49,644 bases of DNA from an uncultured Cyclobacteriaceae bacterium (GTDB taxonomy: Bacteria > Bacteroidota > Bacteroidia > Cytophagales > Cyclobacteriaceae), in contig CANLOE010000049.1 of the NCBI GenBank assembly GCA_947492745.1, positions 1-49,644 of the forward strand, read 5' to 3'. A program made the position numbers and the translations under genes. This document shows positions 8,037-17,765 of the stretch, one piece after another. Numbering within the stretch: position 1 is the stretch's first letter; each line of letters opens with the position of its first letter. The notes beneath the pieces were generated by a model. That model was not told the DNA's origin and did not search any database. It saw only the letters and a list, made by a program, of their open reading frames with translations.

Positions 8037-8555
8037 ATGGGTTTATTGGATCAACAATTTGAAGGGGGCGGCATTATCATTGCCAAGGTAGATGATTTGA
8101 TCAACTGGGCGCGGCTCTCCTCGATGTGGCCGATGACCTTCGGTATTGCCTGCTGTGCTATTGAGTTCATGGGTACAGGTACGCCTATTTATGATATGGA
8201 CCGGTTCGGGATAGCACCCCGGGCCTCGCCACGGCACTCTGATGTTATGGTCGTCGCGGGTACGGTGACCTTCAAGATGGCCGATAGGCTACGTCGTCTT
8301 TATGAGCAGATGCCCGAGCCACGTTATGTGATATCTATGGGGTCCTGCTCCAACTGTGGAGGCCCCTATTGGGAACATGGCTATCATGTCGTCAAAGGAG
8401 TGGATCGTATTGTGCCCGTAGATATCTATGTGCCTGGGTGTCCTCCAAGACCGGAAGCTCTCATCGGAGGATTTTTGAAACTACAGGAGAAAATCAGAAA
8501 TGAGACATTAATGGCACCAAAGGCTATAGAACGACTGATGGCCAAACAGGCATAA
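8037..8555 (+). CDS. nuoB: NADH-quinone oxidoreductase subunit B
   Basis: 172 residues. This peripheral-arm subunit of complex I holds the terminal [4Fe-4S] cluster N2 that passes electrons to quinone. All four cluster cysteines are present: Cys39-Cys40 in ACCAIEF, Cys104 in GSCSNCGG and Cys135 in [12 protein letters not shown]. Length and motifs are those of a complete, functional subunit. It follows nuoA after 178 bp of non-coding sequence, a long gap for this operon. Confidence 0.96.
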   Translation: MGLLDQQFEGGGIIIAKVDDLINWARLSSMWPMTFGIACCAIEFMGTGTPIYDMDRFGIAPRASPRHSDVMVVAGTVTFKMADRLRRLYEQMPEPRYVISMGSCSNCGGPYWEHGYHVVKGVDRIVPVDIYVPGCPPRPEALIGGFLKLQEKIRNETLMAPKAIERLMAKQA

Positions 8556-8961
8556 GCCTATTTTGTCCAAATCGAAAATAGATCATTTCGATAACTGTAG
8601 TCTCCTTGACTCGCATTTTGATGCATAAGGGAAAGTGGAAATAAGATGACTTACCATTTAGATACGGTTTTGAAATTATTTTAGAATTTGTCATCCCTAT
8701 TTTGAGTAGAGCCGAGCGCGAAGATAATGTCCTGAGAGTTTGGCCAATGAAAAGGCCTGCCTGCCGCGTGAGAAATTGGAAAAAGATAGCAGCACTATAT
8801 GGGAAGAATTTCAACGAAATCATCTACCAAAATCACCTACAGCAATGAGCAAGATAGCGGCTATAAGCAGCAGGGGCATTTTCAGAAGTACCTTCTGACA
8901 TATTGGACACTGTCCATACAGACTTAACTCCTGCGACCGAACAACAGACAATCTATTATTT
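8556..8961. other. 406-bp non-coding gap inside the nuo cluster
   Basis: No coding frame with a recognisable product was found on either strand, and no similarity to repeat families A-D was seen. The stretch could be a decayed insertion or a 5' regulatory region for nuoC. A short palindrome, GGACACTGTCC, lies near 8906-8916. Confidence 0.5.
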
Positions 8962-9462
8962 ATGGCATTGGAAAACATCATCGAACTGATTACCGAAACG
9001 CTAGGGGATGAGGTGATAGAGGATAAAGACCTCTCTGCTTCTCCGCAGGCCCTGATCATCAAAGCAGAACATATCGAGCCTGTCTGTGCACTGCTCCATG
9101 CGCATGATAGTACTTATTTCGATATGCTCTCTTGTATTACAGGAGTGGACAATGGTCCGGAAGCGGGTACCATGGAAGTCATCTATAACCTTTACTCTAT
9201 CCCCTATGATGGGCATCTTATGTTGAAGTGCCTGCTGAAAAGACCCGAAAGAGAAGAGGATATGCCGAGTATTGCTACTCTGAGCGGTATATGGCGAACA
9301 GCAGATTGGTTGGAGCGAGAGACCTATGACCTATTGGGTATCAACTTTGAAGGGCACCCCGATCAGCGGAGAATATTACTTCCAGCGGACTGGGAGGGTT
9401 TCCCCCTGCGTAAGGATTACCAACACCAAGAGTACTATCATGGTATCAAAGTGGAGTATTAG
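8962..9462 (+). CDS. nuoC: NADH-quinone oxidoreductase subunit C
   Basis: 166 residues. NuoC is the 30-kDa-type peripheral-arm subunit of complex I and packs against NuoD. The signature ERETYDLLGINFEGHPDQRR then ILLPADWEGFPLRKDY near the C-terminus is intact. It is a separate gene, not fused to nuoD as in E. coli. It is flanked by long gaps (406 bp before, 304 bp after). Confidence 0.93.
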   Translation: MALENIIELITETLGDEVIEDKDLSASPQALIIKAEHIEPVCALLHAHDSTYFDMLSCITGVDNGPEAGTMEVIYNLYSIPYDGHLMLKCLLKRPEREEDMPSIATLSGIWRTADWLERETYDLLGINFEGHPDQRRILLPADWEGFPLRKDYQHQEYYHGIKVEY

Positions 9463-9766
9463 CTATTGACAATGAGTCATTACACTCCACTGACAGCGCA
9501 TCAAGAATCGGTTCGGTGAATAGCCCGGATGATGAGCCCTATTCTACACTGGCTCTTCGTATATTTGTCCCTATGGAGTTCAGAACCGTAGATGGTTTTC
9601 CAAAAGAAACCTTTTTCTTCTGAGCCAATCGCCCTCGGGTGCAATAGCTGATGATGAGAAGTGTATCGGTAAAATTTTACCGTGAAAATCGTTCCATTGG
9701 CTTAAGAAGTACTCCACATGCGTATCCCTATATATCAGTAAAACAACGATCATAACCCCTATCGAT
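9463..9766. other. 304-bp non-coding gap between nuoC and nuoD
   Basis: No convincing coding frame, RNA gene or member of repeat families A-D was recognised here. An inverted AT-rich stretch, GGTAAAATTTTACC, lies near 9668-9681. Confidence 0.5.
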
Positions 9767-10984
9767 TTGGCCAACGAGATACAATACCGCTACGAGAAAG
9801 ACCATTTGAGCAAATCCGAACCCAATAAGTACAAAGCGGATGAACTGAAGTCGGAGGAAATGCTCATCAACATCGGTCCCCAGCACCCTTCGACACATGG
9901 GGTGTTACGCTTGGAAGTTATTAGTGATGGGGAAGTGGTAAAGGATGTCATCCCTCATCTAGGGTATCTGCACCGCTGTTTTGAGAAACACGCCGAGTCA
10001 CTGTCCTATAACCAGATTATCCCTTATGTGGACCGTATGGATTACTTAGCGGCGATGAACTCTGAGCATGCCTATGCCCTGGGGGTAGAACGTATGCTGG
10101 GCATAGAGGATAGGATTCCTCCTCGGGTGGAGTACATTCGTGTGCTGGTAGCGGAGCTGAACCGTCTGGCCTCCCATTTTGTTGCTGTAGGCACTTATGC
10201 GATGGATATCGGTGCCTTCACTCCCTTTATGTGGATGATGCGGGACAGAGAGCATATACTACGTTTGCTGGAGTGGGCCAGTGGGGCGAGGATGTTGTAT
10301 AATTATATCTGGGTAGGAGGGCTCTTTTACGACCTGCCCGTAGGCTTTGAAGAACAGTGTGCTACTTTTATCGATTATTTAAAGCCTAAGATGACCGAAC
10401 TGAAAAGATTGGTCATGGAGAATAAGATTTTCATCGAACGTACTGCCAATGTCGGTGTTTTACCCTTGGACCTGGCCATTAATTACGGTGTAACGGGACC
10501 CATGCTGCGCGGCTCGGGACTGAAGTACGATCTCCGAAAGGTCGATGCTTACTCGGTATACCCCGAGCTGGATTTCCAAGTGCCTATCGGCACGGGAGAA
10601 ATGGGTACCGTCGGCGATTGTTGGGATAGGACTTGGGTCCGTGTAGTGGAAATCGATGAGTCGCTCCACATCATGTCCCAGTGTCTGGAACGATTGCAAG
10701 GGGACTTGAAACGAGACCGGGATTTCGACCCACAGGCCTTGGTACCCAAAAAAATACGTCCTAAAAAACAAGACCTCTATGTGCGTGCCGAAAACCCCAA
10801 AGGCGAACTGGGCTTTTTCTTTCGTGCCGATGGGCGCAGTGACAAACCTTTTCGCTGTAAGGCCCGCTCTTGTTGTTATGTCAACCTCTCCATTATCAGT
10901 GAGATCGCCAAAGGAGGACTCATAGCCGATCTGGTAGCGATCATAGGCTCCATCGATGTCGTTTTGGGAGAAGTGGACCGCTAG
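9767..10984 (+). CDS. nuoD: NADH-quinone oxidoreductase subunit D
   Basis: 405 residues from a TTG start. NuoD is the 49-kDa-type subunit that lines the quinone pocket with Nuo[50 protein letters not shown] and the end [18 protein letters not shown] are all typical. The ATG before LINIGPQHP (residue 31) is an alternative, but the upstream stretch [20 protein letters not shown] looks conserved in relatives, so the TTG start is preferred. After nuoD the order breaks: the next gene is an NAD(P)HX repair enzyme, and nuoE-N are not in the window. Confidence 0.93.
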   Translation: MANEIQYRYEKDHLSKSEPNKYKADELKSEEMLINIGPQHPSTHGVLRLEVISDGEVVKDVIPHLGYLHRCFEKHAESLSYNQIIPYVDRMDYLAAMNSEHAYALGVERMLGIEDRIPPRVEYIRVLVAELNRLASHFVAVGTYAMDIGAFTPFMWMMRDREHILRLLEWASGARMLYNYIWVGGLFYDLPVGFEEQCATFIDYLKPKMTELKRLVMENKIFIERTANVGVLPLDLAINYGVTGPMLRGSGLKYDLRKVDAYSVYPELDFQVPIGTGEMGTVGDCWDRTWVRVVEIDESLHIMSQCLERLQGDLKRDRDFDPQALVPKKIRPKKQDLYVRAENPKGELGFFFRADGRSDKPFRCKARSCCYVNLSIISEIAKGGLIADLVAIIGSIDVVLGEVDR

Positions 10985-10997
10985 CACTGACATCACC

Positions 10998-12509
10998 ATG
11001 AAGATACTGAAAGCAGCACAGATCAGAGCAGCAGACGCCTATACGATTCGGCACGAACCGATAGCCTCTATAGACCTTATGGAGCGGGCTGCCCAGACTT
11101 TTACGGACTGGTGCCTGACCCATTTGGATTTTGGAGAGAAGGCCATAGTCATCTACTGTGGTACGGGTAACAATGGAGGCGATGGTCTGGCCATTGCTAG
11201 GATCTTGTCATATAAGGGTTTTTCTGTGGAAGTCACCGTAGTACACAGCGAGAAGCCAGGTGCTGAAGACTTCAAGGCCAATCTGGCACGGTACGAGACT
11301 TCCGCCAGTGTCCGACACATCGTATCGGTAGGAGAGGTGCCCGAGCAGATAGACGGTGATATAGTTATCGACGCACTGTTCGGTACGGGTTTATCTCGCT
11401 CTCTAGAGGGCCTTCATGTAGCTGTAATCGAGGCTATCAATGCGGGTACCTCCCAAGTAATCGCAGTAGATATTGCCTCCGGGCTGTTCAGTGATGGTCA
11501 GACGCCAGGAACTGCTATCGTCCGACCGCGATATACCTTGTCTTTTCAGGTTCCCAAACTGGCTTTTGTCATACCGGAAAACGAACCTTATGTAGGGGAG
11601 TGGCACGTATTGGATATCGGTCTGCACAAAGGTTTTTTGGAAAGTGAAGCAACGCCCTATTATCTGTTCGAGGTATCCGCTGCTGCGGCTTTGTTGACGT
11701 CAAGGAAAAAATACGCTCACAAAGGCGATTTTGGTCGTGCCTTGCTGATTGCAGGAAGTTATGGGAAGATGGGGGCCGCGATATTGGCAGGAAAAGCAGC
11801 GCTGCGCTCGGGCCTGGGCCTGTTGACATTGCATGCTCCCAAAGCGGGTTATGCCATCCTCCAGACCGCAGTGCCCGAGGCCATGGTTTCGGTGGATGAT
11901 GCCGAACATTATTTTTCGAACCTACCCTATCTGGAACCTTATGGCACCATCGGTATTGGCCCTGGTCTAGATCAACAGGCAGCTACACATACCGCACTCA
12001 CCGCTTTATTGCATCAATCAAAGCATCCCATGGTCTTGGATGCCGATGCCCTGAATATTATCTCCGTGCGCCGGGAGTTATTGGAGGCATTGCCCAGTGG
12101 CTCTATACTTACACCGCACCCTAAGGAGTTCGAGCGTCTGGCCGGCGGTTTTGACCATGGTTTTGACCGACTGGAACTGCAACGTTCTTTTTCCATGACC
12201 TATGGCGTCTATGTCGTACTCAAAGGAGCGCATACAGCCCTTTCTACACCAGAGGGCAGTGTCTACTTCAATACTACAGGCAACCCTGGTATGGCGACGG
12301 CGGGTAGCGGAGATGTGCTGACAGGGGTTATTACCGCTCTACTGGCACAGGGCCACACTCCGGAAGTCGCAGCACTGTTAGGTATATGCCTTCATGGGCT
12401 AGCGGGTGATCTTGCCAAACAGGAAAAGGGGGAGGTCTCACTCATTGCTTCCGATATTATTGAATTTTTACCCGCAGCATTTGGTTTTTTTAATGGTAGC
12501 AGACAATAA
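10998..12509 (+). CDS. nnr: Bifunctional NAD(P)HX epimerase / ADP-dependent dehydratase
   Basis: 503 residues. It repairs hydrated, inactive NADH or NADPH: the N-terminal YjeF_N domain interconverts the R and S hydrates, and the C-terminal ribokinase-like domain dehydrates the S form using ADP. The epimerase half has GTGNNGGDGLAIAR (55-68) and VIDALFGTGLSR. The dehydratase half begins near KYAHKGDFGRALLIAGSYGK and ends with the phosphate loop GNPGMATAGSGDVLTG. The frame is open 14 codons further up, but that overlaps nuoD. ATG at 10998, 13 bp past the nuoD stop, gives the family's normal MKILKAAQIRAAD start. It is probably co-transcribed with nuoD; a link to NADH metabolism is plausible. Confidence 0.94.
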   Translation: MKILKAAQIRAADAYTIRHEPIASIDLMERAAQTFTDWCLTHLDFGEKAIVIYCGTGNNGGDGLAIARILSYKGFSVEVTVVHSEKPGAEDFKANLARYETSASVRHIVSVGEVPEQIDGDIVIDALFGTGLSRSLEGLHVAVIEAINAGTSQVIAVDIASGLFSDGQTPGTAIVRPRYTLSFQVPKLAFVIPENEPYVGEWHVLDIGLHKGFLESEATPYYLFEVSAAAALLTSRKKYAHKGDFGRALLIAGSYGKMGAAILAGKAALRSGLGLLTLHAPKAGYAILQTAVPEAMVSVDDAEHYFSNLPYLEPYGTIGIGPGLDQQAATHTALTALLHQSKHPMVLDADALNIISVRRELLEALPSGSILTPHPKEFERLAGGFDHGFDRLELQRSFSMTYGVYVVLKGAHTALSTPEGSVYFNTTGNPGMATAGSGDVLTGVITALLAQGHTPEVAALLGICLHGLAGDLAKQEKGEVSLIASDIIEFLPAAFGFFNGSRQ

Positions 12510-12601
12510 ACGGATATGTGCTGGCGTTTCTAAAATAATTGAACTTCCATATCCACCATTCATCGCTGCTTTTGTCATGAAAGCCGAAATTTAACCTTAA
12601 G

Positions 12602-12621
12602 AAAACAGCAGCCCCTGTTTT
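12602..12621 (+). terminator. Possible terminator after nnr
   Basis: AAAACAG-CAGCCC-CTGTTTT followed by two more T residues. The stem is 7 bp, about 90 bp past the stop. Confidence 0.4.
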
Positions 12622-12772
12622 TTCGAACATTATCCTATTACCTTCGTATTCCTAGTAAAGGGAAGTGCATTTTTAAAAATGCATAGTGCATCTGAAAAAA
12701 ACATTAAATTTTTAATGTTGGTGTAGTTTTTGTAGTGTTTTATTTCATCAAGCAAATGACTATTTTACAATT

Positions 12773-13138
12773 ATGAAAGTTTTGAAGCCATTTTTTATTA
12801 TAGCTTGTCTGTATTTCGGGGCAATCTCAAGTTTTGCTCAAAATAGCAATGAATTAAGTGATTTTGGAGACAATACTGAGTTGGAGGTAAACAAGATAAG
12901 CCTATATCCCATGCCAGCTACCAGTGTGTTGAATGTGGAGATTGATAATTCGACGATGACGTCGATTACCTTTGAGCTGTACAATATCATTGGAAATAGT
13001 CAGAAAGTTGAAGTAGAACGCATTCAGGGCAACGTATTTCGTGTCAATGTGAACCATCTGAACAAAGGCTACTACCTTTTGTCCATTGTGGATGAAAAGG
13101 CGAATGTGAGAAAAGCATTTCGTTTTCAAAAGAGATAA
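12773..13138 (+). CDS. Small secreted protein that is almost only a T9SS sorting domain
   Basis: 121 residues. A signal peptide (1-22, ending FAQ) is followed by a short acidic linker. The rest (about 40-121) is a complete T9SS type A sorting domain: ISLYPMPATSVLNVEID, FELYNIIGN, LNKGYYLLSIVD, then KAFRFQKR at the end. Such domains normally guide a much larger passenger across the outer membrane and are cleaved. Here there is virtually no passenger. It may be a remnant of a larger gene, a small surface peptide, or a competitor or assembly partner of the T9SS. The sequence upstream (12510-12772) shows no passenger remnant. A strong terminator follows. Confidence 0.8.
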   Translation: MKVLKPFFIIACLYFGAISSFAQNSNELSDFGDNTELEVNKISLYPMPATSVLNVEIDNSTMTSITFELYNIIGNSQKVEVERIQGNVFRVNVNHLNKGYYLLSIVDEKANVRKAFRFQKR

Positions 13139-13176
13139 CTGACTGTACTTTTGTACATTTGTTTTTATATAATTAG

Positions 13177-13208
13177 AAAGGCACTGCAATTATGCAGTGC
13201 CTTTTTTA
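13177..13208 (+). terminator. Strong intrinsic terminator
   Basis: AAAGGCACTGCA-ATTA-TGCAGTGCCTTT forms a perfect 12-bp stem with a 4-base loop, followed by a run of T. It closes the small T9SS-domain gene. Confidence 0.9.
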
Positions 13209-13309
13209 TTTTATCGGATGAGAATAATCCTATCTAGCCTGAATTGGGTTTTTCTTTTTCCGGCATGTCTTTATCGGTATGCTACCTTACTGTGAAAGAT
13301 CATTTTGGG

Positions 13310-14749
13310 TTAAAACTCTGCGCTTCCGGGTGTTCTGGGAAAAGGGATAACATCCCTGATATTGCCCATGCCCGTAACAAATAGCATCAAACGCTCAAAG
13401 CCAAGACCAAAGCCACTGTGCGGCACGGTCCCAAATTTGCGCGTGGTCAAATACCACCAGAGGTCTTCTTCGTGTATATCCATTTCTTTGATCCTTTCCA
13501 GCAATTTGTCATGGCGTTCTTCTCTTTGCGAACCACCGATGATCTCACCGATTCCGGGAAACAATACATCCATGGCACCTACTGTTTTGCCATCCTCGTT
13601 CTGACGCATGTAGAAGGCTTTGATATTCTTCGGGTAATCGAAAAGAATGACAGGTCGCTTAAAATGCTTTTCTACCAAAAAGCGTTCATGCTCTGACTGT
13701 AGGTCTGCTCCCCATTCTTCTATCAGGTACTTGAATTTCTTCTTTTTATTGGGCTTGGAGTTGCGTAGTATTTCGATGGCTTCGGTATAGCTGACCCTCT
13801 GAAAATCATTTTCAATGACAAAGCGGAGTCTTTCCATTAAGTCCATCTCATTCCTTTCGGCCTGAGGTTTCTTGCTGTCTTCGTCGATTCCTCTTTGCTT
13901 CAGAAATTCCAAATCGTCGGCACAATGTTCCAGTGCATAGCCGGCCAGGTATTTAAGGAACTCTTCCGCAAGGTCCATATTGTCCGCAAGCTCATAAAAA
14001 GCCATTTCCGGTTCTATCATCCAAAACTCGGCCAAGTGCCGGGAAGTATTGGAGTTTTCGGCCCTAAAGGTAGGTCCAAAAGTATAGATATCGGACAGGG
14101 CCAAGGCCGCCAGTTCTCCTTCCAGCTGCCCCGATACGGTCAAGTTGGTTTCCTTGGCAAAAAAATCCTGTTTAAAATCCACTTCGCCCGCATCATTTTT
14201 AGGGGGGGCAGCGGGGTCCAGGGTCGTGACACGGAACATTTCGCCGGCGCCTTCTGCATCGGACCCTGTGATGATAGGGGTGTGTATATTGAGAAAACCA
14301 CGCTCATTGAAAAACCGGTGAACGGCAAATATCATGGCATGACGAATGCGAAAGATAGCCCCAAAAGTGTTGGTCCTTGGACGTAAGTGGGCTTCTTCCC
14401 TCAGCTTCTCCAAGCTGTGTTTTTTGGGGGATAGGATAGTCAATTTTACCTCTTCAGGATCGGCATCTCCCAGAATAGTGACGCTCTCCGCTTTGATTTC
14501 TACTGATTGCCCTTTGCCCATAGAGGCAATCAACTCACCATTGACCGCAACACTGGCCCCTATGGTAATTCTTTTCAACAATTGTTCATCGCTTTGTTCG
14601 AAATCGATGACCGCCTGTATGTTCTTTATGGTAGAGCCATCATTGATAGCAATGAACCGGTCGTTTCTAAAAGACCTGACCCATCCTTTTACAGTGACAT
14701 TATGCCCGATTTCGGGCTTGCTCAGCAATGCTTTTATTTTTGTTCTCAT
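13310..14749 (-). CDS. asnS: Asparaginyl-tRNA synthetase
   Basis: 479 residues; charges tRNA-Asn with asparagine in the cytoplasm. It has an N-terminal OB-fold anticodon-binding domain ([13 protein letters not shown], about 18-100). The class IIb catalytic core follows, with motif 2 ([20 protein letters not shown]) and motif 3 ([16 protein letters not shown], then [12 protein letters not shown] at the C-terminus). Length and ends are those of a complete enzyme. It is transcribed divergently from rpoN. The presence of both asnB and asnS suggests Asn-tRNA is made directly. Confidence 0.96.
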   Translation of the reverse strand: MRTKIKALLSKPEIGHNVTVKGWVRSFRNDRFIAINDGSTIKNIQAVIDFEQSDEQLLKRITIGASVAVNGELIASMGKGQSVEIKAESVTILGDADPEEVKLTILSPKKHSLEKLREEAHLRPRTNTFGAIFRIRHAMIFAVHRFFNERGFLNIHTPIITGSDAEGAGEMFRVTTLDPAAPPKNDAGEVDFKQDFFAKETNLTVSGQLEGELAALALSDIYTFGPTFRAENSNTSRHLAEFWMIEPEMAFYELADNMDLAEEFLKYLAGYALEHCADDLEFLKQRGIDEDSKKPQAERNEMDLMERLRFVIENDFQRVSYTEAIEILRNSKPNKKKKFKYLIEEWGADLQSEHERFLVEKHFKRPVILFDYPKNIKAFYMRQNEDGKTVGAMDVLFPGIGEIIGGSQREERHDKLLERIKEMDIHEEDLWWYLTTRKFGTVPHSGFGLGFERLMLFVTGMGNIRDVIPFPRTPGSAEF

Positions 14750-14872
14750 CGGCCTTATCGCGCTTGTGAAAGTAGGTTATTTTCTTGCCTAAACCATCAA
14801 AAAATCCTATTTTGATGTCTTGGCAAAAGAAGGATATTTTGTTCTTTATATCAAAGAATTGCGAAAATATAA

Positions 14873-14880
14873 TAAATTTG
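14873..14880 (+). promoter_or_regulatory. Possible -7 box for rpoN
   Basis: TAAATTTG fits TAnnTTTG, 40 bp upstream of the rpoN start, in the divergent asnS-rpoN gap. Confidence 0.4.
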
Positions 14881-14920
14881 AAAAAGCAATACTATCGATT
14901 ACTATTAGACAGGGTACATC

Positions 14921-16366
14921 ATGCAGAAACTGGGGTTAAGCCAGAGTTTAAGTCAGAAGTTATCACCACAGCAGATTCAGTTCATAAAGCTGTTGCAGGT
15001 GCCTACGGCGGAGCTGGAGACTCGCATCGAAGAAGAGCTGGAGGTAAACCCTGCTTTGGAAGAAGGCAAAGAAGAACGGGAAGAACAGAATGCTGAAGAG
15101 GAATTTCCAGAGGCCAGCTCTGAGAAAGAAGATGAGATCAATGTGGAGGACTATCTTCGTGACGATGATTTCAGCGGATACAAGATGCAAGGAGACGGGG
15201 ATAATCTCGATGATAAGGATATGCCCATCCCGATGATGTCCACACTCAACGAACAACTAATGAATCAGTTGGGCTTTTTGGGTCTCGATGAGCGGCGTTA
15301 TGTTATCGGCAAGCAGTTGGTGGGCAGTATTGAAGGGGATGGTTACATACGAAGAGACTTGGATGCGATACTGAACGACCTTGCTTTTTCCCAGAATGTA
15401 GAGACCGATAAGGAAGAACTGGAAGAAATCCTGTACAGGATTCAGGCTTTTGACCCGCCGGGCATTGCCGCCAGAGATTTGCAGGAGTGTTTGATGTTAC
15501 AGTTGGAGCGTAAGGATGAATCGAATGTGGATGTACTGGTGGCCAAGAAAATCATCCATGAGTGCTTTGAGGAGTTTACCAAAAAACATTACAAGAAAAT
15601 ACTCAAAAAACTGGGCATCGACGATGAAGATTTCCTGAAAGATGCTATAGAATTGATTACCAAACTGAATCCAAAACCGGGAGGGAGTATGCCGGGGGGA
15701 GGTCTGGCCCGAACGCAATACCTCATGCCCGATTTTATCCTTGTCAACAATGATGGTGACCTAGAGTTGAGCCTCAATTCTCGAAATGCCCCCGAACTTC
15801 GCGTCAGTCGTTCTTATTCGGACATGTTTCAAGCCTATCAGAAAAGTGATAAGAAAGACAAAAAACTCAAAGACACGGTCTCTTTTGTGAAGCAAAAACT
15901 GGATGCGGCCAAGTGGTTCATCGATGCTATCAAACAGCGCCAGCAGACTTTACTGAACACGATGAACGCTATCGTAGAATACCAGTATGACTTCTTTCTG
16001 GAAGGAGATGAAAGTAGATTGAGACCAATGATCTTAAAAGATATCGCCGAAAAGATAAGCATGGATATCTCTACAGTGTCCCGAGTGGCCAATAGTAAGT
16101 CCGTTCAGACTGAATATGGGCTGTTCCCTTTAAAATATTTTTTCTCAGAAGGCATTGCCACCGACTCAGGAGAAGACGTGAGCAGTCGGGAGGTAAAGCA
16201 TATATTGAAGAACATCATCGAAGGAGAGGATAAGAAAAAACCTCTTTCGGATGATAAATTAGAGAAATTGCTCAAAGCCAAAGGCTATAATATAGCTCGT
16301 CGCACGGTGGCCAAATACCGCGAGCAACTGCATATCCCCGTCGCAAGATTAAGAAAAGAGCTGTAG
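14921..16366 (+). CDS. rpoN: RNA polymerase sigma-54 factor
   Basis: 481 residues. The N-terminal activator-interacting region is Gln/Leu rich (LSQSLSQKLSPQQIQFIKLL), followed by an acidic linker (about 45-100). The core-binding domain comes next. The DNA-binding part includes DISTVSRVANSKSVQTEYG and, near the C-terminus, the diagnostic RpoN box ARRTVAKYRE (459-468). Sigma-54 needs AAA+ activators, none of which are in this window. The stop TAG overlaps the GTG start of the following membrane protein gene by one base, so the two are very likely co-translated. Confidence 0.96.
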   Translation: MQKLGLSQSLSQKLSPQQIQFIKLLQVPTAELETRIEEELEVNPALEEGKEEREEQNAEEEFPEASSEKEDEINVEDYLRDDDFSGYKMQGDGDNLDDKDMPIPMMSTLNEQLMNQLGFLGLDERRYVIGKQLVGSIEGDGYIRRDLDAILNDLAFSQNVETDKEELEEILYRIQAFDPPGIAARDLQECLMLQLERKDESNVDVLVAKKIIHECFEEFTKKHYKKILKKLGIDDEDFLKDAIELITKLNPKPGGSMPGGGLARTQYLMPDFILVNNDGDLELSLNSRNAPELRVSRSYSDMFQAYQKSDKKDKKLKDTVSFVKQKLDAAKWFIDAIKQRQQTLLNTMNAIVEYQYDFFLEGDESRLRPMILKDIAEKISMDISTVSRVANSKSVQTEYGLFPLKYFFSEGIATDSGEDVSSREVKHILKNIIEGEDKKKPLSDDKLEKLLKAKGYNIARRTVAKYREQLHIPVARLRKEL

Positions 16367-16986
16367 TGAATAGATTTTTAGCGCAGAGTATTTCTTGGAT
16401 AACACATCCTTTGTTAATGGTTTCCGTATTGTTTGCCGTGCTGTTTCATTATGCTCCCGTCAGCCTGAGACCTTTCCGGGATGCTTCCGTACCGCATGTC
16501 CTGTTACTGATTTTTATTACCACATTTTGTATCCCTACACTGAGCGTATTGGCATTACGCTTTACAGGTAGTATTACTTCATTGATGATGGGAGAGCGTC
16601 ATGAGCGAAGTATGCCATTTATTTTTATCAGTCTATTTTACCTAATGACCACTTACTTTTTCATGTATAGACTGGAGATGAGTGAGCATATACAGGTCGT
16701 TTTTCTACTGGTCAGTAGCTTGGTCGTGTTGACTACGCTACTTACTTTTTTTGTGAAGGTCAGTATTCACAGTGCCAGCATATGTGGGTTTGTAGGTTTT
16801 TTATTGGCCTTGAAGGTCAACTATCCCGAAACGGCACTGCTCTGGCCGCTGTTCTTTGCTGTTTTGCTAGCGGGCATGACCATGTCAAGTCGCCTTTACC
16901 TGAATGCACATCGCCCGAGTGAAATCTATCTTGGGGCAGGCATAGGCTTTTCTTTATGCTTTACAGGGGCCTTGTTATATATGTAG
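16366..16986 (+). CDS. PAP2-like integral membrane protein
   Basis: 206 residues from a GTG start that overlaps the rpoN stop by one base. About six hydrophobic segments span the protein. The last third holds SRLYLNAHRPSEIYLGAGIG, which resembles the PAP2 phosphatase motif SRxxxGxHxxxD but has Glu in place of the usual Asp. VSIHSASICGF may be the counterpart of the central SxxH motif. It could be a lipid or undecaprenyl phosphatase, or a catalytically altered relative. Phosphatase activity is not certain because the acidic residue and the first motif differ. Confidence 0.7.
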   Translation: MNRFLAQSISWITHPLLMVSVLFAVLFHYAPVSLRPFRDASVPHVLLLIFITTFCIPTLSVLALRFTGSITSLMMGERHERSMPFIFISLFYLMTTYFFMYRLEMSEHIQVVFLLVSSLVVLTTLLTFFVKVSIHSASICGFVGFLLALKVNYPETALLWPLFFAVLLAGMTMSSRLYLNAHRPSEIYLGAGIGFSLCFTGALLYM

Positions 16987-16992
16987 GGTCAA

Positions 16993-17305
16993 TGAAGTGA
17001 TCTTGGCCTTTGGCCCTTGTGCTTTGATAAAGGCTTTTTCCCATGGCAGCATCGAAGCCAAGGGACTTGAAAAAGACAAAGTCAGGATACTAAACCCAGA
17101 ATGTTCGTTGGAACTTCGTCATGAGGACTTAAATGGCAATACATCAGTGCGTTTTCTTGGATCCAGCGTAGCACCGCTACGGTTAATTCAAAAAACGCAT
17201 TCATTTACTGATTTGAAGCCAGTTAAGCCCGGAATAGATTTTCTAATGGACATTTTGGGTTAAATGTGAAATTCGCAGGTAAAAGAAAAAGTCTATATCA
17301 CTTCA
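16993..17305 (+). repeat. Family D repeat D2, interrupted by A2
   Basis: Its left part (16993-17092) and right part (17262-17305) match intact D1 (4569-4730). Copy A2 sits between them. Any open frame across the junction is a chimera, not a gene. Confidence 0.7.
17093..17261 (+). repeat. Family A mobile repeat, copy A2 (inside D2)
   Basis: 169 bp, nearly identical to A1. The borders read CTAA-ACCC and GGGT-TAA, so TAA is duplicated. Removing the element and one TAA restores the D1-like sequence. Confidence 0.85.
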
Positions 17306-17401
17306 GCCCAAAATGATCGATAGCCTTCCTATTGCGAGCATAAATCACTTCAAAATCAGCGGTTTTACGCTCATCACGATTTCTATCGATCAATTTGGGT
17401 T
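17305..17401 (+). repeat. Short family C copy, C1 (internally deleted)
   Basis: 97 bp from GCCCAAAATGATCGAT to ATCGATCAATTTGGGTT. The middle present in C2 is missing; the left part up to GGTTTTACGC joins directly to the right end. Confidence 0.65.
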
Positions 17402-17404
17402 TAA

Positions 17405-17564
17405 TACAAATTTGGGTTTTAAATGTCGTATAAGATTCCGCGGGTCATTTTGGTTTCAATCAAGGCGACAACCGCAGGGATAGCAGTGCTATCGCGAGGA
17501 TTGTCAACGCAGAGTGAGGCAAAATGAACAGGAAGATAGGCGATATTTAAAAGCTAAGTTTGTA
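17405..17564 (+). repeat. Family B mobile repeat, copy B3
   Basis: 160 bp from TACAAATTTGGG to AAGTTTGTA, directly after C1. The core hairpin is a near-perfect GGGATAGCAGTGCTATCGC. Confidence 0.8.
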
Positions 17565-17614
17565 TAATTTACTGTTGTGTTTGTTTTCCATTGGAGTTCA
17601 TGAATCTTCGATTT

Positions 17615-17690
17615 AAGCCCCCTCACCTAAACCGCTGATTTTAGTGTACTTTATGTCCTCATCACGAGATCCTATTGACCATTTTGGGTT
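17615..17690 (+). repeat. Family C right-half fragment
   Basis: AGCCCCCTCACCTAAACCGC through GACCATTTTGGGTT matches the right half of C2. The left half is absent. Confidence 0.55.
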
Positions 17691-17725
17691 CAATAAAAAA
17701 AAGCTGCCCCTTATGGTGGCAGCTT
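17691..17725 (-). terminator. Terminator of the PorT-like gene
   Basis: On the minus strand AAGCTGCC-(9 nt)-GGCAGCTT is followed by a long T-run (an A-run at 17694-17702 on the plus strand), about 40 bp past the stop. Confidence 0.85.
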
Positions 17726-17765
17726 GTCTATTTTGCTTTACATTACTATCCTTTGTTACGAAAGA

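Noticed and set aside
12406-12594. 62-codon frame overlapping the end of nnr
   Set aside because: It overlaps a well-supported gene in another frame and has no recognisable features.
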